Assembly (NCBI GenBank): GCA_016282395.1
Contig: JAEEKL010000191.1
Location: 1 to 40,145, forward strand
Length of the DNA stretch: 40,145 nucleotides
Direction: 5' to 3'
From: Bacteroidales bacterium
Lineage (GTDB): Bacteria; Bacteroidota; Bacteroidia; Bacteroidales; WCHB1-69
The notes beneath the pieces were generated by a model that searched no databases, was not told the DNA's origin, and saw only the letters and a list, made by a program, of their open reading frames with translations. Below are positions 8,622 to 17,537 of the stretch, piece after piece (within the stretch, counting starts at the first letter, position 1; each line of letters begins with the position of its first letter). A program made the translations under genes and the position numbers.

Positions 8622-8650
8622 TGGTTATGGGTTATGGGTTATGGGTTATT
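8622..8650. repeat. Intergenic TTATGGG microsatellite-like tandem repeat
   Basis: TGGTTATGGGTTATGGGTTATGGGTTATT, period 7, ~4 units. Confidence 0.8.
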
Positions 8651-8699
8651 GACATTGACATGAAGCAGGATGTTAGTTCAAAGTTTTGCGTTTCGCGTC

Positions 8700-9956
8700 T
8701 TAATTGTCGTTAAGTTTGATAAAGCAGAACAGCATCATGGTGAAGGCCCAAAGGGAGGAGCCGCCATAGCTGATAAAAGGCAGGGGGATTCCGATGATGG
8801 GCAGCACGCCGATGGTCATGCCGATGTTGATGAAGAAGTGGATGGCGAAAATACCGGCGATGCCATAACCATAGTATCGAACAAACGGATTTCGCTGTTT
8901 TTCAGAGAGTTTCAAGATTCGGAAAATGAGTGCGCCAAAAAGTCCGAACACCACTAACGTTCCGAAGAATCCCCATTCCTCACCGATGGCGCAGAAGATG
9001 AAGTCTGTACTTTGTTCCGGCACGAAATTTAGTTTCGTCTGTGTGCCGTTGAGGTAGCCTTTGCCAAATAATCCGCCAGAGCCAATGGCGATTTTCGACT
9101 GGTTGAGGTTGAAGTCGGCACCAAGCGGGTCGGATGTCTTACCCAAAATGGTGTCAATACGTGATTTCTGGTGCGATTCGAGTCCGTGATCATACAAGAA
9201 ATAGACAGAAAAAACAAACGCAATACTGGCCAAATAGACAATGACATTACGGCGGATTTTCTTTTTCTCAGTGCGGTTGATGATCATGAAGATGATGAAC
9301 ACTACCGTAATCAAGGCGATAGAGTATAATTCGTTGAATTTAAGGGAGATGTAGGCAAGAATAGCCGCTATGATGCCTAAAATCAAAAATTCAGCACTCA
9401 ACCCTTCGCGGTAGAAGAGTATGATGAAGGAGAAGAACACGAGAGCCGAACCGGCATCGTGCTGGAGCAATGCTACGAAAATCGGAATGGTGATGAGGGC
9501 GATTTGCGCGACCCAGACATAACGGCGTTCATTGGCGGTTTTGCCCTCCTGCATGAATTTGGCCAGAGCCAGAGCTGTGGCCACCTTCATGAATTCAGTG
9601 GGCTGTATGCTGAAACTTCCGATTTTAATCCACGACTTTGCCCCATTGATTTCCGCCCCAATGAATATAACGAGAATCATCAAGATGAGGCAGAACAGGT
9701 AGAAAAAATAGGCATAATGTTGTATTATACCGCTGTCTATCAATAAAATAATAGTTGCTAACACAATGGATGTTCCAATCCAGAGCATCTGTTTGCTGTA
9801 AGGCTGTCCGAAGTCAAAAATCGGGGTGGAGCCGTCGGGAATATAGCAGGTGGAGTATATGGTTATCCAGCCGATGATGACCAATGCGAGGTAGTAGCAG
9901 ATTAGTCGGACATCGAAGCCCTTGGACATCTTATTATATGGATCCAACTTTTGCAT
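8700..9956 (-). CDS. rodA: Rod shape-determining protein RodA (SEDS family glycosyltransferase)
   Basis: Multiple TM helices; QPTEFMKVATALALAKFM, AIGSGGLFGKGYLNGTQTKLNFVPEQSTDFIFCAIGEEWGF, PLPFISYGGSSLWAFTM. Confidence 0.94.
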   Translation of the reverse strand: MQKLDPYNKMSKGFDVRLICYYLALVIIGWITIYSTCYIPDGSTPIFDFGQPYSKQMLWIGTSIVLATIILLIDSGIIQHYAYFFYLFCLILMILVIFIGAEINGAKSWIKIGSFSIQPTEFMKVATALALAKFMQEGKTANERRYVWVAQIALITIPIFVALLQHDAGSALVFFSFIILFYREGLSAEFLILGIIAAILAYISLKFNELYSIALITVVFIIFMIINRTEKKKIRRNVIVYLASIAFVFSVYFLYDHGLESHQKSRIDTILGKTSDPLGADFNLNQSKIAIGSGGLFGKGYLNGTQTKLNFVPEQSTDFIFCAIGEEWGFFGTLVVFGLFGALIFRILKLSEKQRNPFVRYYGYGIAGIFAIHFFINIGMTIGVLPIIGIPLPFISYGGSSLWAFTMMLFCFIKLNDN

Positions 9957-9959
9957 GGC

Positions 9960-11768
9960 TTACTTGACAGTTAGTTCTTTCATTCTTTTTTCAAGGTCGG
10001 AGCGTTCGACCTTGCGGTTGAGGTAGTATTCGGCCATAAGGCTGGCGATGGGGCAGGCCACTGTGGCACCAAAGCCGCCGTTTTCCACGAGGCAGAAGAT
10101 GACGATTTGCGGGTCGTTAGCGGGTGCGATGAGGGCAAAAACAGAATGGTCACGGCCGTGTGGGTTCTGGGCTGTGCCGGTTTTGCCGGCCACTTCGATT
10201 CCGGGGATGGCGGCTCCACGACCTGTACCGCCGGTCACTACCATTTTCATGCCCTGCAACACCGTCTCAAAGTGTCTCGGTTCGATTTTGGAATTTATCC
10301 TTTCGTTAAACTGGGTGTTCAGGCTGTCTTTCCGTCCGATGGCTCTAACCACGTGCGGACGAATATAGTACCCCTTGTTGGCGATGACAGCCAGCATGTT
10401 GGCCATCTGCAACGGGGTAACAGCCGCCTCGCCCTGTCCAATACCCATGGATACTACTGTGTTGCCGTTCCAGCTATTGTTGTATTTCCTGTCGAAATCC
10501 TCGGCGGTGGGAATACGGCCTTTCAGCTCGTAGGGCAGGTCAGTGTTGAACACCTGCAGGAAACCCATGGAACTCATGTAATCCCGCCAAGCGGAATAGG
10601 CTTCGTCAATGTTTTTATATTTGGTGCGGTTAGAGAGGATATTGTAGAATGCGCGGCAGAAGAACGTGTTGCAGGAGCGTTGGATGGCGCTGTAAATGTT
10701 CAGGCCGCCACAGTTGTGGCAGTGGACCACATGACTGCCAATGTGATAGCCGCCGCCGGAACACACATAAACGCTGGACGGATTGATAACGTTGTCCTGC
10801 AGGGCAATCAGTCCATTGGCCAGTTTGAAAGTGGAACCGGGTGGATAGGCGGCCATTAACGCTCTGTTGAAAAGTGGCTTTTCCGAATCCATCATCAGTT
10901 TGCCGTAATTTTTCGGGCGGGCGGTACCCACCAACAGGTTCGGGTCGTAGTTGGGGCTGGATATGAGGCACAGGATTTCGCCTGTCTTCGGTTCGATGGC
11001 CACAATGGCGCCGCGCTTGCCAGCCATCAGCTCCTCACCGTAGCGTTGCAGTTGCATGTCCAGCGTACTCCAGATGGAGGTTCCGGGCACCGCAACAATG
11101 TCTTCCGCCCCATCGGCGTAAGAACCCATTTCTCTGTTATGGACATCCACCAGCACCTTGCGCTTGCCCTTCACGCCACGCAACACCGTCTCGTAAGCTT
11201 TCTCAATGCCACTTTTCCCGATGTAGTCGCCCATTTTGTAGTAGCTGTCATTCTCAATGTCCTGCTCATCAACTTCGCTGACATATCCTAAAATATGAGC
11301 CGCAATGGGCTGCGGATAAGAACGCAAAGTACGACTTTGGACGAAAAAACCTGGAAATTCGGACATCTTTTCCTGCAAATAACCATAGTCCTCTTTGGAA
11401 ATCTGCTGTTTGAAAAGAGAGGGCACACTGTTGGAATATTTGGCGGCCTTTTCCAATTTTTTCCGGACATCTTCGATTTCCAATCCCAGCACGCGGCACA
11501 ACTCCATCGTGTCGAAATGACGCAACTCCTTGGGTACCACCATCAAATCGTATGCCGCATCGTTATACACAAGCAGCGAGTCGTTGCGGTCATAGATAAA
11601 ACCCCGCGCCGGATGGATGGTGATTTCGCGGATGGCGTTCTCATTGGCCTGACGCTTGTAGGTCTTATTCAACACCTGTAGCGAAAACAGCTTGAACGTG
11701 TAGAAGCCCAAGATGAGACTCAGGGCGACCAAAATGATATAATATCGGTTGCTGTTATCTTGCGCCAT
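9960..11768 (-). CDS. mrdA: Penicillin-binding protein 2
   Basis: PGSTFK (SxxK), RSCN (SxN), AGKTGTAQ (KTG), N-terminal TM and PBP dimer domain; adjacent to rodA. Confidence 0.94.
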   Translation of the reverse strand: MAQDNSNRYYIILVALSLILGFYTFKLFSLQVLNKTYKRQANENAIREITIHPARGFIYDRNDSLLVYNDAAYDLMVVPKELRHFDTMELCRVLGLEIEDVRKKLEKAAKYSNSVPSLFKQQISKEDYGYLQEKMSEFPGFFVQSRTLRSYPQPIAAHILGYVSEVDEQDIENDSYYKMGDYIGKSGIEKAYETVLRGVKGKRKVLVDVHNREMGSYADGAEDIVAVPGTSIWSTLDMQLQRYGEELMAGKRGAIVAIEPKTGEILCLISSPNYDPNLLVGTARPKNYGKLMMDSEKPLFNRALMAAYPPGSTFKLANGLIALQDNVINPSSVYVCSGGGYHIGSHVVHCHNCGGLNIYSAIQRSCNTFFCRAFYNILSNRTKYKNIDEAYSAWRDYMSSMGFLQVFNTDLPYELKGRIPTAEDFDRKYNNSWNGNTVVSMGIGQGEAAVTPLQMANMLAVIANKGYYIRPHVVRAIGRKDSLNTQFNERINSKIEPRHFETVLQGMKMVVTGGTGRGAAIPGIEVAGKTGTAQNPHGRDHSVFALIAPANDPQIVIFCLVENGGFGATVACPIASLMAEYYLNRKVERSDLEKRMKELTVK

Positions 11769-12728
11769 CTATTTTGAACGATTCTTCAACTGTTGGATGA
11801 GAGACTTGACAGGCGATTTTTTTGTTTCGTCAACATGGATACGCTCAATATCCTCGAAACATTTGTCAATATATAGAGAAATTTTCTCTTCGGTAGCCTG
11901 TTTGACATTGACGGCATCGAAAATGGTCTTTACCTCCTGAAATTTCGCTGTTTCATCCATAGTAGTGGTGGAAAACAGCGTCTGAAGCTGATGTGCCTGT
12001 TTTTTGTCGGACAATTCCATCGCTTTCAGATAGACGAAGGTTTTCTTGTTGTCTTTGATGTCACTGCCGATGGCTTTGCCGAAAATTTCGGTGTCGGCAT
12101 AAACATCGAGAAGGTCATCGGCAAGTTGGAATGCGATGCCGAGATGGATTCCGAGGTCATACAGTGCCTGCAGGCTGTCGGCATCGGCATTGGCGATAAG
12201 CCCGCCGGATTTCAGGCAGCCGGCAAACATGGTGGCGGTTTTCATCTGAATCATCCTCAGATATTGGTCGATAGTAACGTTTTCAGCCGTTTCAAAATCG
12301 AGGTCGTATTGCTGGCCTTTGCAGGTTTCCATGCTGACCTGGGCGAAGAGTTTGGCTACAGAGAGTACAATTTCGGGATTGCAGGCCAGTTTGTGAATCT
12401 GAAGCAGAGCCGTCACCACTAAAGCGTCACCGGAAAGAATGGCAACGTTGGTGCCCCATTTTTTGTGGACAGTGGGCCTGCCACGCCGAATTTCCGCCTT
12501 ATCCATAATGTCATCATGGATTAGCGTGAAGTTGTGCAACATTTCGTATGCGGAAGCCACAAGATCAGCATCCTCTCCTGTCCCGTCAAACATCTCGGCG
12601 GCAAGATGCACCAATTGCGGACGCAGGCGTTTGCCGGGTTGCATTAAGGTGTAGAGGATGGGCTCATATAAGTTTTTGGGCTCCTGACACTGGAAAATCG
12701 TCTCAAAATATGTCTCTAAATCACACAC
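11769..12728 (-). CDS. Trans-polyprenyl diphosphate synthase
   Basis: LIHDDIMDKAEIRRGRPTVH (first DDxxD) and FQLADDLLDVYAD (second Asp-rich motif). Confidence 0.93.
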   Translation of the reverse strand: MCDLETYFETIFQCQEPKNLYEPILYTLMQPGKRLRPQLVHLAAEMFDGTGEDADLVASAYEMLHNFTLIHDDIMDKAEIRRGRPTVHKKWGTNVAILSGDALVVTALLQIHKLACNPEIVLSVAKLFAQVSMETCKGQQYDLDFETAENVTIDQYLRMIQMKTATMFAGCLKSGGLIANADADSLQALYDLGIHLGIAFQLADDLLDVYADTEIFGKAIGSDIKDNKKTFVYLKAMELSDKKQAHQLQTLFSTTTMDETAKFQEVKTIFDAVNVKQATEEKISLYIDKCFEDIERIHVDETKKSPVKSLIQQLKNRSK

Positions 12729-12751
12729 TTCCCTAATAGAATAAAAACCTG

Positions 12752-12759
12752 CAAAGGTA
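12752..12759 (-). promoter_or_regulatory. -7 element (TACCTTTG) for polyprenyl synthase-mrdA-rodA operon
   Basis: caaaggta on + strand; upstream TTG about 21 nt further away could be the -33 element. Confidence 0.6.
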
Positions 12760-12843
12760 CATAAAATTTTTGAATTGGTACAAGTAATGTTTCATATCAA
12801 GAAGATAAAAAAAAGACATTTTCTCTTTTACATGAATTTTTTT

Positions 12844-12851
12844 TAATTTTG
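12844..12851 (+). promoter_or_regulatory. -7 element (TAATTTTG) upstream of chagasin-like gene
   Basis: TAATTTTG; matches TAnnTTTG. Confidence 0.55.
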
Positions 12852-12956
12852 CACCCGTAATTTTAAATTTTATCATTTAATATTACATTTGCCAACTGTT
12901 TTAGGCTTCAATTTTTGCAGAAGCTAATAAAAAATATGAAATTAATAGAAAAAAGT

Positions 12957-13334
12957 ATGAAAAAAGTCGTTTATTTGGGAATTGTAATTCTCCTTCTTAT
13001 GAGTTGCAAAGCTCAGCAAAAACTGGTTTCTGTTGATACGGAAACCAACGAGGTGTCACTGAAAAAAGGGCAATCTTGTGAAATCGAATTCATCACCAAC
13101 GCTTCTACCGGATTTTGGTGGCAATGGGTGAATGAAAAAGATGTCTATGTTGTAAATAGTTCTGGTGACCGTTATGTCAGCAACGCACCGAAAGGGATGG
13201 TGGGAACTTCCAGCCACCGTTACTGGAAATTCGACGCAGTCCAAAAAGGCACCCAAACGCTGCATTTCGTTTATGCCCGTGACAACATCAACCAACCCGC
13301 TCGCACACGAGATGTCATCATTACTGTAAAATAG
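12957..13334 (+). CDS. Chagasin (I42)-family cysteine protease inhibitor, predicted lipoprotein
   Basis: Lipobox-like LLLMSC; NASTGFWWQW (NPTTGF-like), PKGMVGTSSHRYWKF (GxGG/W loop), QPART loop. ORF opens at 12915; starts at 12936 or 12957 are possible. Confidence 0.82.
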   Translation: MKKVVYLGIVILLLMSCKAQQKLVSVDTETNEVSLKKGQSCEIEFITNASTGFWWQWVNEKDVYVVNSSGDRYVSNAPKGMVGTSSHRYWKFDAVQKGTQTLHFVYARDNINQPARTRDVIITVK

Positions 13335-14549
13335 ATGCCCACTTTACGCATCGCAATCCCTGCAATGGACGAGCTGGACTACCTGCCCGCCACATTGGGT
13401 GCGCTCTCCACGCAGGACACCCTACACCCTTTCGAGGTCTATGTCTGTGTAAACCAGCCTGACGATTTTTGGAATCTTCCCGAAAAAACAACCGTCTGTG
13501 AAAACAATCAAAAACTGCTGGATTTTCTTCACAACTACAAAAAACTTCACCTTCACATTTTAGACTACTCTTCACCAGGACTCGGCTGGAAAGGGAAAAA
13601 GTCGGGGGTCGGATTTGCACGGAAAGTACTATTTGAAAATGTTTTGGCTGACTGCGACCTGAGCGACATCGTGGTTAGCCTGGATGCGGACACTTTGGTC
13701 AAACCGCACTATCTGCAGTCTGTGGCGGATCAGTTTGAGTGGAATCCAAACATGAACGCATTAGCTGTTCCTTACTACCATCTGCTAACCGGCGGTGACG
13801 AGACTCGCGACAGGGCTATGCTCCGATACGAAATCTACATGAGAAACTATGCCGTCAACCTGTTAAGGATTCACAGCCCATACGGATTTACCGCCTTGGG
13901 ATCTGCCATTGCCATGCGGGCTGGTGCGTTACAAAAAATAGGGAATATCACCCCTTTGCAGAGCGGCGAAGATTTCTATCTGGTCCAAAAGTTCTGCAAA
14001 ATGGGCGGATTAAGTCTTTTTAACACAGAATGCGTTTATCCCGCTGGACGCTACTCCGAACGTGTCCCATTCGGCACCGGCCCGGCCATGCGGACAGGCG
14101 CAAACGGTGTCTGGGACAGCTACCCAATCTATCACCACTCGTTTTTCAATCCCATCCGGGAAGCATACGGAAAACTGAAAAATCTGTATGAGAATCTGAT
14201 TTCCGTGGACGAAAACGATTTTCTGCGTTTTCTTCAGAAAGACAGCAACAAACCTGACATCTGGCAGGAGATCCGAAAAAATGTATCCGATTATCCGCAT
14301 TTCGTGAAAGCCTTCCATCAAAAAGCAGACGGACTACGGATTTTGCAATATGTAAGGGAAAAACATCGTCAAAATCCTGAAAAAGAGATAATTGCACTAT
14401 ACGACAACCTTCGGCTATGGATGCCGGAAAAATGTCCCTCATGGATTAAGCCCTCTCTACCCGGGCCTCAATACACCCTGAAGGACCTGAACACAATTCG
14501 CAATTTGTTGTTTTATGAAGAGACACAATTACGACATGATTACGGATAG
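13335..14549 (+). CDS. Glycosyltransferase family 2 protein
   Basis: LRIAIPAMDELDYLPATLGALSTQD...FEVYVCVNQPDD...DIVVSLDADTLVKPHYLQ (DxD), begins right after the previous stop codon. Confidence 0.8.
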   Translation: MPTLRIAIPAMDELDYLPATLGALSTQDTLHPFEVYVCVNQPDDFWNLPEKTTVCENNQKLLDFLHNYKKLHLHILDYSSPGLGWKGKKSGVGFARKVLFENVLADCDLSDIVVSLDADTLVKPHYLQSVADQFEWNPNMNALAVPYYHLLTGGDETRDRAMLRYEIYMRNYAVNLLRIHSPYGFTALGSAIAMRAGALQKIGNITPLQSGEDFYLVQKFCKMGGLSLFNTECVYPAGRYSERVPFGTGPAMRTGANGVWDSYPIYHHSFFNPIREAYGKLKNLYENLISVDENDFLRFLQKDSNKPDIWQEIRKNVSDYPHFVKAFHQKADGLRILQYVREKHRQNPEKEIIALYDNLRLWMPEKCPSWIKPSLPGPQYTLKDLNTIRNLLFYEETQLRHDYG

Positions 14550-14835
14550 CTTGATCAGAAGCAAACGTCCAAAAAATCAGCACAACATCAAAAAGCTAAA
14601 GTTACATATAAGGCTTTAAAATTTGCATTTTTCTTTACAGTACTGTTTTTTCTTAGATGAAAATACACTAAACTTGTTAAAAAGTGCAAATTACAACTTA
14701 ACTCAACAACTGTTCACTTTTTATCACTAATGATGTTGTTTTTATGGCAAAACAAAACCTTTGACCATTTTTTTTCATTTTTTATCAAAAACAATAGTAA
14801 AAATGTTTACTTTTACCTGAAATAACTAAATCATT

Positions 14836-15594
14836 ATGGTATCAAATAAAAATTTTGAAGTAGTAATTCTTAGTGAGGAAGAGGCCAAGATAGAATTGTT
14901 AAAAGGCTTATTATCAAAATATTGTTCCTTAAACATTGCATTTGTGTGCCGCCATGCAGCCGAGGCAATCGATTTTTTGAACCACCACACACCTATGATT
15001 TTTTTTCTTGATATGAGGTTTTCGGAGGTGCTTCATGACATCCGAAAACCACCTTTTATCATTGGATTGTGTGATATGATTCATACCAAAAAAGTGAAAC
15101 AGTTTCTTAAAATGGGATTTTTTGAGGTTTTTTACGCACCCTATACGGAAAGGGAACTCAACAGCATTATGGGTAAAATCTTAAATATTTACGGCACATA
15201 CAACAAATTAGACCGACAGATGATACAACGCGTGGAGGAAGCCAATATAACCTACAACCTGGAAGAGCAAAAACCGAAATCTGTCTTCATCATGGGAACC
15301 CGGAACGAGGAATCCATCCGCATTGTTTTCGACAATGTTCTGTATTTCAAAAAGGTGGGAAATCAAGTGTGCGTATATTTTGAGAACGGCTTCAGAAAAT
15401 ATTTCCGAAGCAATTTGAAGATGTTTCACGCAAAATTCCCGAGAAACAAATTTCAGAAGATAAACCGTTCGGTTGTGGTCAACATGGATAAAGTCTCCGG
15501 CGTAATAAAAAACCGGATTCTCATTGACGATAATGCAGCATTCGAGCTCTCACGCTCTTTCAAGAAGGCATTTAAAGGGATGCTATCAATGTAA
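14836..15594 (+). CDS. LytTR DNA-binding protein with degenerate receiver-like N-terminal domain
   Basis: C-terminal VLYFKKVGNQVCVYFENGFRKYFRSNLKMFHAKFPRNKFQKINRSVVVNMDKV = LytTR; N-terminal ~120 aa CheY-like pattern with FFLDMRF. Confidence 0.82.
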   Translation: MVSNKNFEVVILSEEEAKIELLKGLLSKYCSLNIAFVCRHAAEAIDFLNHHTPMIFFLDMRFSEVLHDIRKPPFIIGLCDMIHTKKVKQFLKMGFFEVFYAPYTERELNSIMGKILNIYGTYNKLDRQMIQRVEEANITYNLEEQKPKSVFIMGTRNEESIRIVFDNVLYFKKVGNQVCVYFENGFRKYFRSNLKMFHAKFPRNKFQKINRSVVVNMDKVSGVIKNRILIDDNAAFELSRSFKKAFKGMLSM

Positions 15595-15631
15595 ATATTG
15601 GACAGTATCCCTGTTTTTTTCATTCGAAAAG

Positions 15632-15659
15632 GTAGAGTTGTTTCCTGAAACATCTCTAC
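15632..15659. repeat. 28-bp imperfect palindrome, REP-like copy 3
   Basis: GTAGAGTTGTTTC-CT-GAAACATCTCTAC, one mismatch in a 13-bp stem. Confidence 0.7.
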
Positions 15660-15694
15660 AACAGCTATTTATCTGCATATATTTATAATTTATG

Positions 15695-15702
15695 TATCTT
15701 TG
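15695..15702 (+). promoter_or_regulatory. -7 element (TATCTTTG) upstream of beta-helix T9SS protein
   Basis: TATCTTTG 21 bp before ATG at 15724. Confidence 0.65.
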
Positions 15703-15723
15703 CCGATTAAAATATCATTTGCT

Positions 15724-17475
15724 ATGAAAAAAATATTTATCACTTTTGCTATTTTATCCTTTATTAATCAATGTTTTGCGCAGTGGGTCTCGCCAGGTGA
15801 TGGGCAATCCTATACGCTCGAATCGTTATGCTCAGCCGCTCCTTCGGCAGTGATGGCGAGTTCTCCGGGACATTATGTAATTTCACAAAATTTAACTTTA
15901 TCCGCAGGTGACTTGCTGACACTGGAATCCTCCGCAATGTCAGTCCTTGTAAACGACGGTGTCACCTTAACCTTTAGCGGAAGTTTGCAAACGGCAACAA
16001 GAAGTCAAATACTTGTCTTCCAGGGAGATTCAACTCAAAATAACTATTTCGAACTCCGTTTTGAAGAGTCTTCATTGAACTCGTTGATGCATGTCCATTT
16101 TCGCTATTGCCAAGGAATTAAGCTAATAAACAGTGGCATGGTCATCGATTCCTGTGAATTTGACCATTTCTCAAATCACGTCATCAGCTACATGAACTGC
16201 AATCCTATTATTCGGGATAGCTATTTCCATGACAACCAAGCCTGCGCTATTCAATCGGCGGTCAATGCTGACGGGTGTCCGAAAATTTTGAATAATGTTT
16301 TCTATAACAATGTTTTAGCTAATACCAATAATCCCCAGATCAATATCGGACCGGGTACAACGGACACAATTTTCATCATTGGTAACCGTATTGAAGGTGT
16401 GGCTAGCACTATGTCAGGCGGCATCGGTATCATGAACATGTACAATCCGGGAGTCACAAAAGTGCTACTGAAGGACAATGTAATCACGAACAACCGCTAC
16501 GGCTACACGCAGAACGGATATCGCATTTCTTCTGAAATTTTTGATAATCAATTTATAGACAACAATTTGGAAGTTACTCCGAATAACGGTGGCAGCGGAA
16601 TCAGCATTTATGGTTACGACACAACCTGTGCCGCCAAGCTGCGCCGCAACCTTATATCCGGCAACCTCTGGGGTGTCACCGCCATCTATTACCACCATTT
16701 GGATATGGGTACAGCAGAGGATCCCGGTTACAACGTGCTGTACAACAATGGCAACGGTGGCGTGGATTACGAACTGTATAATAACGCGAACAGCAATATG
16801 GATGCGGTCGGCAACTATTGGGGTTGCGATAACGACGCGGCAGCAGAAGAGGTTATCTTCCATCAGGCGGACAACCCTTCATACGGACTTGTCAACTATT
16901 TGCCAATCAATGTAATAGAGCCTGAAATTCTTGCATTTGACTTCTTGTTGGAAAATAATCCCGGACTTGCATACCCAGAGTATTATAATAATCTGTATGG
17001 AACTATTACGGCAGGTGATACTATTCTATTTCACATTTGGGGATGCGTTTTACCGGATTTATCCAATCTGAAACCAACTATTGTCAGACCTATTGGTGTT
17101 TCAGTCTCCCCTTCAGAAGATGAAGGCCAAGACTTTTGGTTAAACCCCATTATAATATACACTGCCTCCACACCTCATCAGACTTTTCGGGAATATGTAG
17201 TACATTTCATAATCGAAGCGGGAGTCCGCGAAAACGAATTAACGAAAATTAACCTTGCTCCAAATCCTGTCTCACAGGGCTTTTTCACCCTGGAGAACCC
17301 AACAGAAGAAAATTTGAATTGGCAGATTTTTACCTCAACTGGACAATGCGTGATGTTCGGTGAAGCACAACCTGGAACGAACCGCATCGCCACGAAAACG
17401 TTAAAAACAGGAACATATCTCGTTTATATACAGAAGGATAATGTGTTCGTTTCTCGGAAATTGACTATCCGGTAA
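15724..17475 (+). CDS. Secreted right-handed beta-helix-type protein with T9SS sorting domain
   Basis: Signal peptide MKKIFITFAILSFINQCFAQ; repetitive NPIIRDSYFHDNQ/PKILNNVFYNN/ITNNRYGYTQNGY pattern; CTD INLAPNPVSQGFFTL...KTGTYLVYIQKDNVFVSRKLTIR. Confidence 0.8.
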   Translation: MKKIFITFAILSFINQCFAQWVSPGDGQSYTLESLCSAAPSAVMASSPGHYVISQNLTLSAGDLLTLESSAMSVLVNDGVTLTFSGSLQTATRSQILVFQGDSTQNNYFELRFEESSLNSLMHVHFRYCQGIKLINSGMVIDSCEFDHFSNHVISYMNCNPIIRDSYFHDNQACAIQSAVNADGCPKILNNVFYNNVLANTNNPQINIGPGTTDTIFIIGNRIEGVASTMSGGIGIMNMYNPGVTKVLLKDNVITNNRYGYTQNGYRISSEIFDNQFIDNNLEVTPNNGGSGISIYGYDTTCAAKLRRNLISGNLWGVTAIYYHHLDMGTAEDPGYNVLYNNGNGGVDYELYNNANSNMDAVGNYWGCDNDAAAEEVIFHQADNPSYGLVNYLPINVIEPEILAFDFLLENNPGLAYPEYYNNLYGTITAGDTILFHIWGCVLPDLSNLKPTIVRPIGVSVSPSEDEGQDFWLNPIIIYTASTPHQTFREYVVHFIIEAGVRENELTKINLAPNPVSQGFFTLENPTEENLNWQIFTSTGQCVMFGEAQPGTNRIATKTLKTGTYLVYIQKDNVFVSRKLTIR

Positions 17476-17476
17476 T

Positions 17477-17504
17477 GTAGAGACGCGCCATGGCACGTCT
17501 CTAC
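17477..17504. repeat. 28-bp palindrome, REP-like copy 2
   Basis: GTAGAGACGCGCCATGGCACGTCTCTAC; one C/A mismatch; same arms and length as copy 1. Confidence 0.8.
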
Positions 17505-17537
17505 GAAACCAGAAACGTAAAAGACAGATTGAAAAAT

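Noticed and set aside
14550-14835. Possible small RNA or extra gene in the 286-bp gap upstream of the LytTR gene
   Set aside because: No strong hairpin plus T tract or convincing promoter; only short A/T tracts and a 10-nt palindrome.
17490-17537. N-terminal extension MARLYETRNVKDRLKN of the GH3 ORF
   Set aside because: Start codon lies in the REP-like palindrome and precedes a good signal peptide beginning at 17538.
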